Shown one piece after another: positions 23,941 through 32,722 of a DNA stretch of 64,000 nt. Made by a program: the position numbers and the translations under genes. The notes under the pieces were generated by a model. It had not been told where the DNA came from. It saw only the letters and a program-made list of their open reading frames with translations, and searched no databases. Every line of letters starts with the position of its first letter. The stretch's first letter is position 1. Source of the DNA: CALDTK01 sp965215215 (GTDB taxonomy: Bacteria > Bacteroidota > Bacteroidia > Chitinophagales > Saprospiraceae); NCBI GenBank assembly GCA_965215215.1, contig OZ244043.1:62001-126000 (forward strand), in the 5' to 3' direction.

Positions 23941-25620
23941 TTGACGAATAAAGAGGTAGCTGCCCCCTTTGGGGAACTGGCAAAACTATTAGAATATCAG
24001 GGGGAGAATCCCTTCAAGATCAGAAGTTACGGCAAGGCGTACGATGTTTTGCGGAAGCGGGCCGAACCGGTTGCGGCTTTAGACCTGACCGAGCTGCAGG
24101 CCATCGAGGGTATCGGCAAGGCGATCAGTCAGAAGATCCGTGAATTCGTCGAGACGGGGCAGCTCGACCTCCTCACCCGGGTAAAAGCGGAGGTGCCGCA
24201 GGTGGCGGCGACCCTGCTCTCCGTACGTGGTATCGGCCCCAAAAAGGTTAGGCAGTTGGTAACCGAACTGGAGGTCGATTCCGTGGGGGAGCTACTTCAC
24301 GCCATTCGCGAGAACCGCGTAGCCGAGCTCAAGGGATACTCCGATAAATCGCAGGCCAAGCTTCGCGCCCAGCTCGAGTTCTGGGAGCGGTCGCAGGGGC
24401 AGGCCCGCTACGCCGAGGTGGAGGCTTACGCCCTGGCCACACTGAATAGCTTGCGCGAAAACGCGACGCGCGCCGAGTTGAGCGGGCCCTTCCGCCGGCA
24501 GGCGCAGGTGATCCGCGAACTTCATTTCGTGGTGAGCGAGCCCAGCGACACCTGGCTCGCGGCGCACGAGTTCGTTGCGCTCGAGACGACCGGGGAGTCG
24601 ATACGGTCGGCGGCGACACAGCGCTACCGAAGCGACGCCGGCGAGTTTCCCCTCGCGCTTTGGGCAGTCCCGGACGAGCTTTTCGGAGCGTATTGGTTGT
24701 TGGACACCGGCAGCCCGGACTGGTTGGAGACGCGGCCCGCGTTGACTCGCTTGTGCGAGGCCGCCCGTGAGCCGACCGACGAAGCAGCCCTGTTTGCCGC
24801 GGCCGGGGTAGTGCATTGCCCGCCCCCCGAGCGCGAAGTCGAATCCCCTAGCCCCCCTACCCCGGCCGCGGAGTTGCTTCAACCGGGCGACATTCGCGGC
24901 GTCGTGCACGCGCACACCACCGCCAGCGACGGATCGGCCTCGCTCCCCGAACTGGTCGCCGCGTGCCGGGCGCGTGGCTTCGGCTACCTCACCGTAACCG
25001 ACCACAGTCAGGCCGCGGGGTACGCCCGCGGCCTGAGCCCGCAGCGACTGGCTGCGCAGGGCCGCGAGATCGACGAGCTGCAGGCCACACTTACCGACTT
25101 TCGGATCTTCAAGGGTACGGAGTGCGACATCCTGCGCGACGGATCGCTCGACTTTACGGACGAGGTGCTCGCCGCCCTCGACATCGTGATCGCCTCGGTG
25201 CACAGCGTGCTCACGATGAGCGAGCGCGACGCGACCGATCGCCTGCTGCGCGCCATCCACAACCCGTACACCACCATGCTCGGGCACCCGACCGCGCGCA
25301 TCCTGCTGAGTCGGGCCGGGTACCCGCTCGCTATGCACGAGGTCTTGGATGCTTGCGCAGAACAGGGGGTCGCCATTGAGATCAACGCGAGTCCCTACCG
25401 ACTCGATCTCGACTGGCGCTACGTCGGTATGGCCGTGGAGCGTGGGATTATGATCTCCATCAATCCGGATGCGCACTCGACGGCCGGACTGGATGACGTT
25501 CGCTTCGGTGTGCTCACCGCGCAGAAAGCCGGCCTGCGTCCGGAAAACTGCCTCAACGCACTCGGGGCCGATGCGTTCGGAGCCTGGCTCGCGCAGCAGC
25601 GGCGGCGCCGTACCGCGTAG
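23941..25620 (+). CDS. polX: PolX-like protein: HhH and PHP domains with degenerate polymerase palm
   Basis: A TTG start at 23941 gives 559 residues. The N-terminal helix-hairpin-helix domain contains LLEYQGENPFKIRSYGKAYD and the DNA-binding loops AIEGIGKAISQ and SVRGIGPKKVR. The nucleotidyltransferase part should show GS...RR...DxD. It shows LSGPFRRQAQVIRELHFVVS instead, so the metal-binding aspartates are gone and polymerase activity is unlikely. The C-terminal PHP domain is intact: VVHAHTTASDG, TVTDHSQ, GTECDIL, IASVHS, LGHPTAR and NPDAHS. It should keep exonuclease, phosphatase or AP-endonuclease activity in repair. It is immediately downstream of a regulator gene. Confidence 0.85.
   Translation: MTNKEVAAPFGELAKLLEYQGENPFKIRSYGKAYDVLRKRAEPVAALDLTELQAIEGIGKAISQKIREFVETGQLDLLTRVKAEVPQVAATLLSVRGIGPKKVRQLVTELEVDSVGELLHAIRENRVAELKGYSDKSQAKLRAQLEFWERSQGQARYAEVEAYALATLNSLRENATRAELSGPFRRQAQVIRELHFVVSEPSDTWLAAHEFVALETTGESIRSAATQRYRSDAGEFPLALWAVPDELFGAYWLLDTGSPDWLETRPALTRLCEAAREPTDEAALFAAAGVVHCPPPEREVESPSPPTPAAELLQPGDIRGVVHAHTTASDGSASLPELVAACRARGFGYLTVTDHSQAAGYARGLSPQRLAAQGREIDELQATLTDFRIFKGTECDILRDGSLDFTDEVLAALDIVIASVHSVLTMSERDATDRLLRAIHNPYTTMLGHPTARILLSRAGYPLAMHEVLDACAEQGVAIEINASPYRLDLDWRYVGMAVERGIMISINPDAHSTAGLDDVRFGVLTAQKAGLRPENCLNALGADAFGAWLAQQRRRRTA
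24449..24462 (-). repeat. Interspersed 14-mer motif, copy 8
   Basis: GTTTTCGCGCAAGC on the minus strand, the same variant as in tamB. Read as L-R-E-N in the PolX-like gene. Confidence 0.85.
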
Positions 25621-25621
25621 G

Positions 25622-26605
25622 CTACGCTTGCAGGCACCCTACCTTCGCTTCTAAAGTTTTAGCGAAAGCGACGGCCCGACGGTCGGAGTAGTAGTCGCCG
25701 TTGGCATTTTGCTCCACGAAGCCACAGTGCCCCCCGTGGTGCGGGATCTCGAGGTGGAACAGCGGTAGCCGGCCGGCCAATCGACGCGGGTAGCAGGAGG
25801 AGGTCAGAAACGAATCGTCGGCCGCATTCACGCAGAGCACCGGGTGCCGCAAATTCGGGAGGAGTGGGCCGGCGCTGTTGCGCGTCCAGTAGTCCTTCGC
25901 GGAGCTGAACCCGTGCCAGGGCGCGGTGTACCACTCGTCGAACTGATCGAAGTTGCGGGCCCTGCGAAAGGGGTGAGGCAACGCGTGCTGGTTCGCTTTC
26001 TCGCGCGCTTTCTTGTTCAAGCCCACGATGAAAGACCAGCGGTAGGCCCAATTTCGCGAGGCGTTGATCGCGCGGTTGCAGTCCGCCACGAAGAGCGGTA
26101 CCGAGAACACGGCGGCACCGAGCACCTGCCGCGGCACGCACTGCGGTTGCTCGGCGAGGTACTTGAGGACCACGTTGCCGCCGAGCGAATACCCGGTTAG
26201 CATGACTTGCGAGGCCTCGGTGCGCTCGATGGCGTGGTGGAGTACCGCGGCGAGGTCCTCGGTCTCCCCGATGTGGTAGCTGCGTAGGTGTCGGTTCGGT
26301 TCGCCGGAGCAACCCCGGAAATTCATGGCGCAAACCGCGTAGCCGGCCCGGTGGTAGGCGCGGGCCATCCCCGCCATGTACGGGCGGCGGGCGTGGCCCT
26401 CGAGCCCGTGCGTGAGTACGACCAGCTTGGTGGAACCGGGTCGGTGGACCCAGTCGAGATCCAGGAAATCGCCGTCGGTAAGTTCGAGGCGCTCACGCGA
26501 CCAGCCTACGTGCAGGTTCCGTCGGAGCGTGCCCGCGTAGATCGTATTGACATCCGGTTGACGAAAGGCGAGCCGCGGCCGGTAGATAGATTTGACGAGG
26601 GGCAT
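25622..26605 (-). CDS. YheT-like alpha/beta-hydrolase
   Basis: The ATG at 26605 (MPLVKSIYRPRLAFRQPDVN) gives 327 residues. The alpha/beta-hydrolase fold shows the oxyanion segment VVLTHGLEGHARRPYMAGMA, then MNFRGCSGEPNR, and the nucleophile elbow TGYSLGGNVVLKYLAEQ with the catalytic serine. The later acid is in NAADDSFL and the catalytic histidine in PHHGGHCGF. This is the pattern of the YheT/ABHD1-3 family of poorly characterised esterases. It converges with the PolX-like gene, with their stops one base apart, and lies 10 bp after folP. A 14-base motif encodes AFAKT near its C-terminus. Confidence 0.85.
   Translation of the reverse strand: MPLVKSIYRPRLAFRQPDVNTIYAGTLRRNLHVGWSRERLELTDGDFLDLDWVHRPGSTKLVVLTHGLEGHARRPYMAGMARAYHRAGYAVCAMNFRGCSGEPNRHLRSYHIGETEDLAAVLHHAIERTEASQVMLTGYSLGGNVVLKYLAEQPQCVPRQVLGAAVFSVPLFVADCNRAINASRNWAYRWSFIVGLNKKAREKANQHALPHPFRRARNFDQFDEWYTAPWHGFSSAKDYWTRNSAGPLLPNLRHPVLCVNAADDSFLTSSCYPRRLAGRLPLFHLEIPHHGGHCGFVEQNANGDYYSDRRAVAFAKTLEAKVGCLQA
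25656..25669 (+). repeat. Interspersed 14-mer motif, copy 9
   Basis: GTTTTAGCGAAAGC. Read as A-F-A-K-T about a dozen residues from the end of the hydrolase. Confidence 0.88.
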
Positions 26606-26615
26606 GAATGCGAGG

Positions 26616-27491
26616 TTACGCCAAGCTGGCAAATGGTGTTGCCTTCGCGTCGACTGCGCGAAGTTGCTCGTACAGCCGGATCACTTGCATCGCTTCGGCG
26701 ACGTCGTGTACGCGCAGCAAATTTGCCCCCCGCTCGAGGGCGAGTATGTTGAGCGCGGTCGTTCCGTTGAGTGCCTCGGCGGGTTCGCAACCGAGCGGGC
26801 GACAAACCATCGACTTGCGGGACAGTCCGGCGAGCAGCGGCGCGCCGAGCGCCCGGAAGTCGGCGAAGCGAGCGAGGAGCTCGTAGTTGTGCGACACGGT
26901 TTTCCCGAAGCCAAACCCGGGATCGATGACCACGTCGTGCAGGCCGAGCGCCCGGAGCTCGGCGAGCCCGACGTTGAGCTCGTCGTAGACATCGAGGAAG
27001 ACGTCCCCGTAGCTCGGCGCCCGCTGCATGGTGCGGGGGGTGCCCTGCATGTGCATGAGTACGTAGGGTACCCGGTGCCGGGCCACGACTTGCCAGAGCG
27101 CCGGATCCAGCTTGCCCGCCGAGATATCGTTGATCATCGAGGCACCCGCATCGAGGCAGGCTTCGGCTACGCTCGCCCGGTAGGTGTCGATCGAGACGAT
27201 GGCATCGGGGTGCTCCCGGAGTAGCGCCCCCACGACGGGCAGCACGCGCTCCAACTCCTCGGACTCGCTTACCTCACGGGCGCCGGGCCGCGAACTGGCT
27301 CCCCCGAGGTCTAAGATGGACGCGCCGTTCGCTAGGTGGGCCGTGGCCCGCTCGACCGCCGCGTCCACCGCACCGTACCGACCGCCGTCGTAAAAGCTGT
27401 CCGGGGTGAGGTTCAGGATCGCCATCACGCGCGGCTCGTGTAGCGAGAGCAAGCGCCCGCGGCAGTTGAGACTGGGTGGAATCGTAAGCAT
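26616..27491 (-). CDS. folP: Dihydropteroate synthase
   Basis: The ATG at 27491 (MLTIPPSLNCRGRLLSL) gives 291 residues. The enzyme condenses pterin pyrophosphate with p-aminobenzoate in folate synthesis. Signature segments are VMAILNLTPDSFYDGGRY, ILDLGGASSRPGA (usually GGESTRPGA), IVSIDTYRASVAEA, MINDISAG, VLMHMQGTPRTMQ, VIDPGFGFGKT and LLAGLSRKSM. The GGASSRPGA loop is a mild deviation from the common form. It probably forms a two-gene unit with the downstream hydrolase. Confidence 0.93.
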   Translation of the reverse strand: MLTIPPSLNCRGRLLSLHEPRVMAILNLTPDSFYDGGRYGAVDAAVERATAHLANGASILDLGGASSRPGAREVSESEELERVLPVVGALLREHPDAIVSIDTYRASVAEACLDAGASMINDISAGKLDPALWQVVARHRVPYVLMHMQGTPRTMQRAPSYGDVFLDVYDELNVGLAELRALGLHDVVIDPGFGFGKTVSHNYELLARFADFRALGAPLLAGLSRKSMVCRPLGCEPAEALNGTTALNILALERGANLLRVHDVAEAMQVIRLYEQLRAVDAKATPFASLA

Positions 27492-27680
27492 CGGAGGCAA
27501 AGATGTCCCCCGGGAGCGATCGCGTCGAACGATCCTACTTAACCGTACAAACACAGGTATTTAAGAAATGAAAAGTTGAATCCTCCCGATCATCCTATCT
27601 ATCCACTTACTTTACAACTATATTGTTAGGACGCTTACCCGAAGTACCTACTCAGCGTGTTCCGGGAAGCCGTGTAGGAG

Positions 27681-28427
27681 ATGAGCCCGATACTCGTAAC
27701 GAACAAGGCCGGCACCATACTATGGGTCAATGAGGAGGTCTGCAGGTTAGTGAATTGCACTGCCGAAGATCTAACAGATACCGTGCTCGTAGACTACTTA
27801 GAGGCTCCTTCCGGTGCGGAATTGCAGCAGCGCCTGGAACGCGTTTCCGGTCCGGGTGAAGTGGTCTACTACGACGGTACGTTTACCTCTCTCAACGGAG
27901 AGAAAATCACGCTTGAGTTTAGGATATATCCGGTCGTCGAGCTAGAAACTCAGGAGTTTTTATATCACGTTTCCATCGGTACAACGTCGTCGCAGTTACG
28001 TCAGGATGGTGGGGCGGTGAAGGTTGATGAGTTCCGTCGCACCTACGAGCACACGAGCCTCAGCTTTACCGACGGCGAGCGCCTCTTCGTCCGCACGGAG
28101 GCAATCGTGCGGGCCCAAAAGCTCTTTTTGGATCCGAACTTCAGCCTCGATGAGGCAGCGCACCGGCTGGCCACCAATCAGCTCTACCTAAGTCAGGCGA
28201 TCAATTTTTTCGCGGGCAGCAGTTTCCGAAACTACGTCAATCACAAACGCTTCAACTACCTCTACCTCGCCCAGGAAGGCCCCAAGCGGTCGAAGCTGAC
28301 CGTCGAGGAGCTCTGGCAGATGGCGGGTTTCGGTAGCTACTCCACCTTTCGGCGCTACCTGAAGCAGGAGCGCGGCATGACCCCCAAAGCGCTCGTCGCC
28401 GAGTTGCGACAACAGCTGTCGGACTAG
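27681..28427 (+). CDS. PAS domain plus AraC-type HTH regulator, paralogue 3
   Basis: 248 residues with the same architecture as the pair at 22344 and 23186: an N-terminal PAS-like domain (ILVTNKAGTILWVNEEVCRL), a linker (TSLSFTDGERLFVRTEAIVR) and an AraC-type HTH domain (FSLDEAAHRLATNQLYLSQA ... WQMAGFGSYSTFRRYLKQER). It stands alone, divergent from folP across a 189-bp A+T-richer spacer and convergent with nrdA across a hairpin. The PAS domain is the most diverged of the three. Confidence 0.78.
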   Translation: MSPILVTNKAGTILWVNEEVCRLVNCTAEDLTDTVLVDYLEAPSGAELQQRLERVSGPGEVVYYDGTFTSLNGEKITLEFRIYPVVELETQEFLYHVSIGTTSSQLRQDGGAVKVDEFRRTYEHTSLSFTDGERLFVRTEAIVRAQKLFLDPNFSLDEAAHRLATNQLYLSQAINFFAGSSFRNYVNHKRFNYLYLAQEGPKRSKLTVEELWQMAGFGSYSTFRRYLKQERGMTPKALVAELRQQLSD

Positions 28428-28477
28428 CGTCGGCCGTCGGACGGGCATCCTCGCCCTCCGTCGCGTCGCAGAACGAA

Positions 28478-28506
28478 GAGGGCCGCCCCCTTTCGGGAGC
28501 GACCCT
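28478..28506. terminator. Hairpin between the PAS/AraC gene and nrdA
   Basis: GAGGGCCGCCCCC, loop TTTC, GGGAGCGACCCTC: 11 of 13 positions pair. It lies between two convergent stops (28427 and 28547) and likely serves both. Confidence 0.6.
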
Positions 28507-28546
28507 CGTACGCTCATTTCACGCCCTAAACCGCGTTAGGTCGCCG

Positions 28547-31018
28547 TTAGGCGCCGCAGGCGATGCAATCCGGATCGTCGAGGCGGCAGGCTTGTTCGCC
28601 GAGCTCGGTCGCGTCGATGGTCGTCACGGTCTCGGCGGCGGGGTAGCCGCTGTCGCCCTGGGTTTCGAGTCCGCGGGGGGCCTTAACGACCGGAACCGCC
28701 GGTACTTCGGCCACGACCTCCTCGGTGCCCTTGTTCGCCTGCACCCGCTGGTGCTCGGCGGAGAGGGTAAACTTGATCGGGTCGACGGCCGCCTTCGAAC
28801 GCAGGTAGTACATCCCCGTCTTCAGGCCCTTCTTCCAAGCGTAGAAGTGCATGCTCGATAGCTTACCGAAGCTCGGATCGACCACGAACAGGTTCATCGA
28901 CTGACTCTGGCACACGAAGGCGCCCCGGTCGGCGGCCATGTCGATGATTACCTTCTGGGAGATCTCGTAGACCGTCTTGTAGCGGTTACGCAGCTCCTGC
29001 GGGATCTCCTCGATCTCCTGCACCGACCCGTTGGCCGCCATGAGGCGCTGCTTCATGGACTCGTTCCACAGCCCGAGGCGGTGCAGGTCTTTGAGGAGGT
29101 GCTTGTTGACCACCACGAACTCCCCGGAGAGCGTGCGGCGCGTGTAAATATTGGCCGTGTAGGGCTCGAAACACTCGTTGTTGCCCAAGATTTGCGAGGT
29201 ACTCGCCGTCGGCATCGGGGCCACGAGCAGCGAGTTGCGCAGTCCGTGCTCCGCGATATCCGCCTTGAGGGCCGCGAAATCCCAGCGGTCGCTCGGGGTC
29301 TCACCCCACAGGTCGTACTGGAGGATCCCCTGGCTCGCCGGCGAGCCGGAAAACGACTCGTACGCTCCGTCGGCCTTCGCTTCCTCGACGCTCTGCGTGA
29401 GCGCCGCGTGGTAGATCGTCTCGAAGATGTCGCGGTTGAGCTTCCGCGCCTCGGGCGAGTCGAAGGCGAGCCCCATCAGGATGAAGGCATCGGCCAGCCC
29501 CTGCACGCCCAGGCCTACCGGGCGGTGGCGCATGTTGGAGTTGCGCGCCTCCTCGATCGGGTAGTAGTTCACGTCGATCACCCGGTTTAGGTTGCGGGTC
29601 AGCACCCGCGTGATCGCGTGCAGCTTGTCGAAGTCGAACTCGTGACTGCCGTCAGCCACGAACTTGGGCAAGCTGATCGAGCCGAGGTTGCACACGGCCA
29701 CTTCGTCGGGACTCGTGTACTCCAAGATCTCGGTGCAGAGATTCGAGGAGCGGATCGTGCCGAGGTTCTTCTGGTTCGACTTGCGGTTAGCGGCGTCCTT
29801 GTACAGCACGTACGGTGTACCCGTCTCGATTTGCGATTCGAGGATGGCAAACCACACCTCCTGCGCTTTAACCGTTTTGCGGCCACGCCCCTCCCGCTCG
29901 TACTTGTGGTAGAGCGCGTCGAACTCCCCGGAGTGCACGTCGAAGAGCCCCGGCGCCTCGCTCGGGTCGAAGAGCGTCCAGTCGCCACCGTCCTGCACGC
30001 GCTGCATGAAGAGATCCGGCACCCACATCGCGTAAAATAGGTCGCGCGCGCGCATCTCCTCCTTCCCGTGGTTCTTCTTCAGGTCGAGAAACTCGAAGAT
30101 GTCCGCGTGCCAGGGCTCGAGATATACGGCGAAGGCGCCTTTGCGCTTCCCACCTCCCTGGTCGACGTAGCGCGCCGTGTCGTTGTACACCTGCAGCATG
30201 GGCACCAGGCCGTTGCTCGTACCACCGGTCCCCTTGATGTAAGAGCCCGTGGCGCGCACGTTGTGGATGCTCAGGCCGATCCCGCCGGCCGACTGCGAGA
30301 TCTTGGCGCAGCGCGTTAAGGTTTCGAAGATCCCGGGAATCGAATCCTCCGTCATCGAGAGTAGAAAGCAAGAGGAGAGCTGCGGCTTCGGTGTACCCGC
30401 GTTGAAGAGGGTCGGCGTAGCGTGGATAAACCACTTCTCGCTCATCAGCTCGTACGTCTCGATCGCGCGGTCGATGTCCTCCCCGTGGATGCCCACGGCA
30501 ACCCGCATGAGGAGCTGCTGCGGCCGCTCGGCCACCTCCCCTTCCATGCGGAGCAGGTACGAGCGCTCGAGGGTCTTGAAGCCGAAAAAATCGTACTCGA
30601 AATCCCGATCGTAAATGATCGCCGAATCGAGTCTCGATTTGTGCTTATTAATAACCTCGAGCGCCTCGTCCGAGATGAGTCCGGCCTGCTCCCCCGTCTT
30701 CGGATCCACGTAGCCGTGTAGCTTCTTCATCGTCCGCGAGAAGCTCTTGTCGGTATTTTTATGCAAGTTCGATACCGCCACGCGGGCCGCCAGCAGCGCG
30801 TAGTCCGGGTGCACCGGCGCCATGGTCGCCGCCGTCTCCGCGGACAGATTATCGAGCTCCGTGGTCGATACCCCGTCGTACAATCCCTGGATCACCTTCT
30901 TGGCAATATCGATGGGTTGCACGTACGGACTCAGACCGTAAGAGAGCTTTTTAATACGGGCAGTAATCTTGTCGAAGGATACGTCTTCGAGGCGGCCGTT
31001 ACGTTTCTTTACTTGCAT
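28547..31018 (-). CDS. nrdA: Class I ribonucleoside-diphosphate reductase, alpha subunit
   Basis: 823 residues. The N-terminal ATP-cone (MQVKKRNGRLEDVSFDKITA) provides allosteric control by ATP/dATP. The catalytic barrel shows QLSSCFLLSMTEDS, the NxCxE active-site triad in NLCTEILEY, the partner cysteine in EVAVCNLGSISLP, and PTASTSQILGNNECFEPYTA. The C-terminal tail ends in DDPDCIACGA, a CxxC-type redox shuttle for thioredoxin or glutaredoxin. It converts NDPs to dNDPs. nrdB lies upstream on the same strand across a 168-bp gap. Confidence 0.97.
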   Translation of the reverse strand: MQVKKRNGRLEDVSFDKITARIKKLSYGLSPYVQPIDIAKKVIQGLYDGVSTTELDNLSAETAATMAPVHPDYALLAARVAVSNLHKNTDKSFSRTMKKLHGYVDPKTGEQAGLISDEALEVINKHKSRLDSAIIYDRDFEYDFFGFKTLERSYLLRMEGEVAERPQQLLMRVAVGIHGEDIDRAIETYELMSEKWFIHATPTLFNAGTPKPQLSSCFLLSMTEDSIPGIFETLTRCAKISQSAGGIGLSIHNVRATGSYIKGTGGTSNGLVPMLQVYNDTARYVDQGGGKRKGAFAVYLEPWHADIFEFLDLKKNHGKEEMRARDLFYAMWVPDLFMQRVQDGGDWTLFDPSEAPGLFDVHSGEFDALYHKYEREGRGRKTVKAQEVWFAILESQIETGTPYVLYKDAANRKSNQKNLGTIRSSNLCTEILEYTSPDEVAVCNLGSISLPKFVADGSHEFDFDKLHAITRVLTRNLNRVIDVNYYPIEEARNSNMRHRPVGLGVQGLADAFILMGLAFDSPEARKLNRDIFETIYHAALTQSVEEAKADGAYESFSGSPASQGILQYDLWGETPSDRWDFAALKADIAEHGLRNSLLVAPMPTASTSQILGNNECFEPYTANIYTRRTLSGEFVVVNKHLLKDLHRLGLWNESMKQRLMAANGSVQEIEEIPQELRNRYKTVYEISQKVIIDMAADRGAFVCQSQSMNLFVVDPSFGKLSSMHFYAWKKGLKTGMYYLRSKAAVDPIKFTLSAEHQRVQANKGTEEVVAEVPAVPVVKAPRGLETQGDSGYPAAETVTTIDATELGEQACRLDDPDCIACGA

Positions 31019-31186
31019 TTGAAAGGGGATAGTAGGGAAGCGTGAGAGAAAATAAAAAGCTAATTAAATTACAGCCTTTCGGCAAAACAAACGGTGTAAT
31101 TTAGCGGTAGTAACCAAAGAATACCCCCGAAGGGTGGCTGATAGCTCGAAGGTTACACCCCGAACCACCGGTAGGTTTCCGGGGTA

Positions 31187-32179
31187 CTAAAAGTCCTCAT
31201 CGAGCGAAAACACCTGCTTCTCGCGACCGGTAGTGATACCGGCTTTCTGGTAGTCCCCCACCCGCTTCTCGAAGAAGTTCGTTTTGCCCTGGAGCGAGAT
31301 CATATCCATCCACGGGAAGGGATTCTCGGAGCCGTAAACTTTGTCGCACCCGAGCGATTCGAGCAGGCGATCGGCCACGCACTCGATGTACTGTTGCATG
31401 AGCTCGGCGTTCATGCCGATGAGGCCCACCGGGAGCGCTTCGGTGACGAACTCCTTCTCCATCTCGACGGCGTCGGTGATGATGGCGGTCACGGTTGCCT
31501 GCGGGAGCTTGTACTCGATGTGGTCGTTGTAGAGTAGGCAGGCGAAGTCGCAGTGCATGCCCTCGTCGCGGCTGATCAGCTCGTTGGAGAACGTAAGCCC
31601 CGGCATCAGGCCCCGCTTCTTCAGCCAGAAGATCGAGCAGAACGATCCGGAGAAAAAGATCCCCTCTACGGCCGCGAACGCGATGATCCGCTCGGCGAAG
31701 GTACCGTTCTCGATCCAACGCAGCGCCCAATCGGCCTTCTTCTTCACGCAGGGCATCGTCTCCACGGCGTTGAAGAGGTAGTCTTTCTCTTCGGTATCCT
31801 TGATGTACGTGTCGATCAGCAGGGAGTAGGTCTCCGAGTGGATGTTCTCCATCATGATCTGGAAGCCGTAGAACATCTTAGCCTCGGTGTACTGCGTCTC
31901 GGCGACGAAGTTCTCGGCGAGGTTCTCGTTGACGATCCCGTCGCTGGCGGCGAAGAAGGCGAGTACGTGCTTGATGAAGTAGCGCTCGTCGTCGCTGAGC
32001 TTGTTGCCCCAATCGGCGAGATCGGCGGTCAGGTCGATCTCCTCGGCCGTCCAGAAACACGCTTGCTGCTTCTTGTACCAATCCCAGATATCGGCGTGCT
32101 GAATGGGGAATAGAACGAAACGATTCGGATTCTCCTGAAGGATCTTTTCGGTCGGTTTACCTGCGGTAAGTGTGCTCAT
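31187..32179 (-). CDS. nrdB: Class I ribonucleoside-diphosphate reductase, beta subunit
   Basis: 330 residues of the ferritin-like R2 fold. Diiron ligands are visible in WTAEEIDL, GIVNENLAENF and MENIHSETYSLLID. AKMFYGFQIM contains the tyrosine that carries the radical in the eukaryote-like R2 group, so a tyrosyl-radical class Ia enzyme is expected. The C-terminal VFSLDEDF is the peptide that docks to NrdA. It is the first gene of the nrdBA unit, and the 543-bp region upstream carries repeats that may be regulatory. Confidence 0.96.
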   Translation of the reverse strand: MSTLTAGKPTEKILQENPNRFVLFPIQHADIWDWYKKQQACFWTAEEIDLTADLADWGNKLSDDERYFIKHVLAFFAASDGIVNENLAENFVAETQYTEAKMFYGFQIMMENIHSETYSLLIDTYIKDTEEKDYLFNAVETMPCVKKKADWALRWIENGTFAERIIAFAAVEGIFFSGSFCSIFWLKKRGLMPGLTFSNELISRDEGMHCDFACLLYNDHIEYKLPQATVTAIITDAVEMEKEFVTEALPVGLIGMNAELMQQYIECVADRLLESLGCDKVYGSENPFPWMDMISLQGKTNFFEKRVGDYQKAGITTGREKQVFSLDEDF

Positions 32180-32266
32180 AAAACGTAAGTTTTGGCGTGT
32201 TAATTCTGATCACGAGCGCGGCGCACTCACGAACGGGATTTGGTTGTGTTTCGGTGAAGTCGGTAT

Positions 32267-32287
32267 ACCGTTACAGTGGATAACGGT
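32267..32287. promoter_or_regulatory. Inverted repeat with DnaA-box-like core upstream of nrdB
   Basis: ACCGTTA and TAACGGT arms flank CAGTGGA. The overlapping AGTGGATAA (32275-32283) differs at one base from the DnaA box TGTGGATAA. It lies about 90 bp before the nrdB start. Confidence 0.35.
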
Positions 32288-32294
32288 TTGTATC

Positions 32295-32335
32295 GGGGCC
32301 CTCGGCGGACGAGTCTGGGGCCCTCGGCGGGCGAG
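32295..32335. repeat. Tandem 19-mer repeat upstream of nrdB
   Basis: GGGGCCCTCGGCGGACGAG (32295-32313) recurs at 32317-32335 with one change (A to G). The 22-bp period places both copies on nearly the same face of the helix, as paired operator sites would be. Confidence 0.7.
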
Positions 32336-32722
32336 CAAGTAGCTGGGGGCTACACAAGGCGGTAAGCGATGCGGCGACCCGGGTTGCTAAGGTAGAGCTG
32401 AGTCCAGGTTGTTAGAATCGGGGATACCAACACCCGTGGAAAACCTAAATCCCGGCTGTGAAATCCCATGCGATGAAAATTTCAATTCTGAAAACGGATC
32501 TGCAAACTTTACTAGAATTCATAGATCTCCACATTCGGGCGTCACTAACCCCGATAGTAAGCGCACAAATCGCCTGCTAGTCAAACACTTGAGTAGAAAT
32601 GATTATGGATGAAGCCGCGCTTTCCTAACAATACATACGGGAGAGGCGCGCGCGCAGTTACCAACGTGCCAAACCCGAGCCACGGCGAAGCTGTGGAATT
32701 CCACTGGCACGGGATCCGCCCG

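Larger units (their letters stand above)
32180..32722. other. Long nrdB upstream / corA downstream region
   Basis: No convincing gene in 543 bp. It holds an inverted repeat with a DnaA-box-like core (32267-32287), a tandem 19-mer repeat (32295-32335) and an A+T-richer stretch at 32400-32640. An open frame of 67 codons at 32409-32612 lacks recognisable features. Confidence 0.6.
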
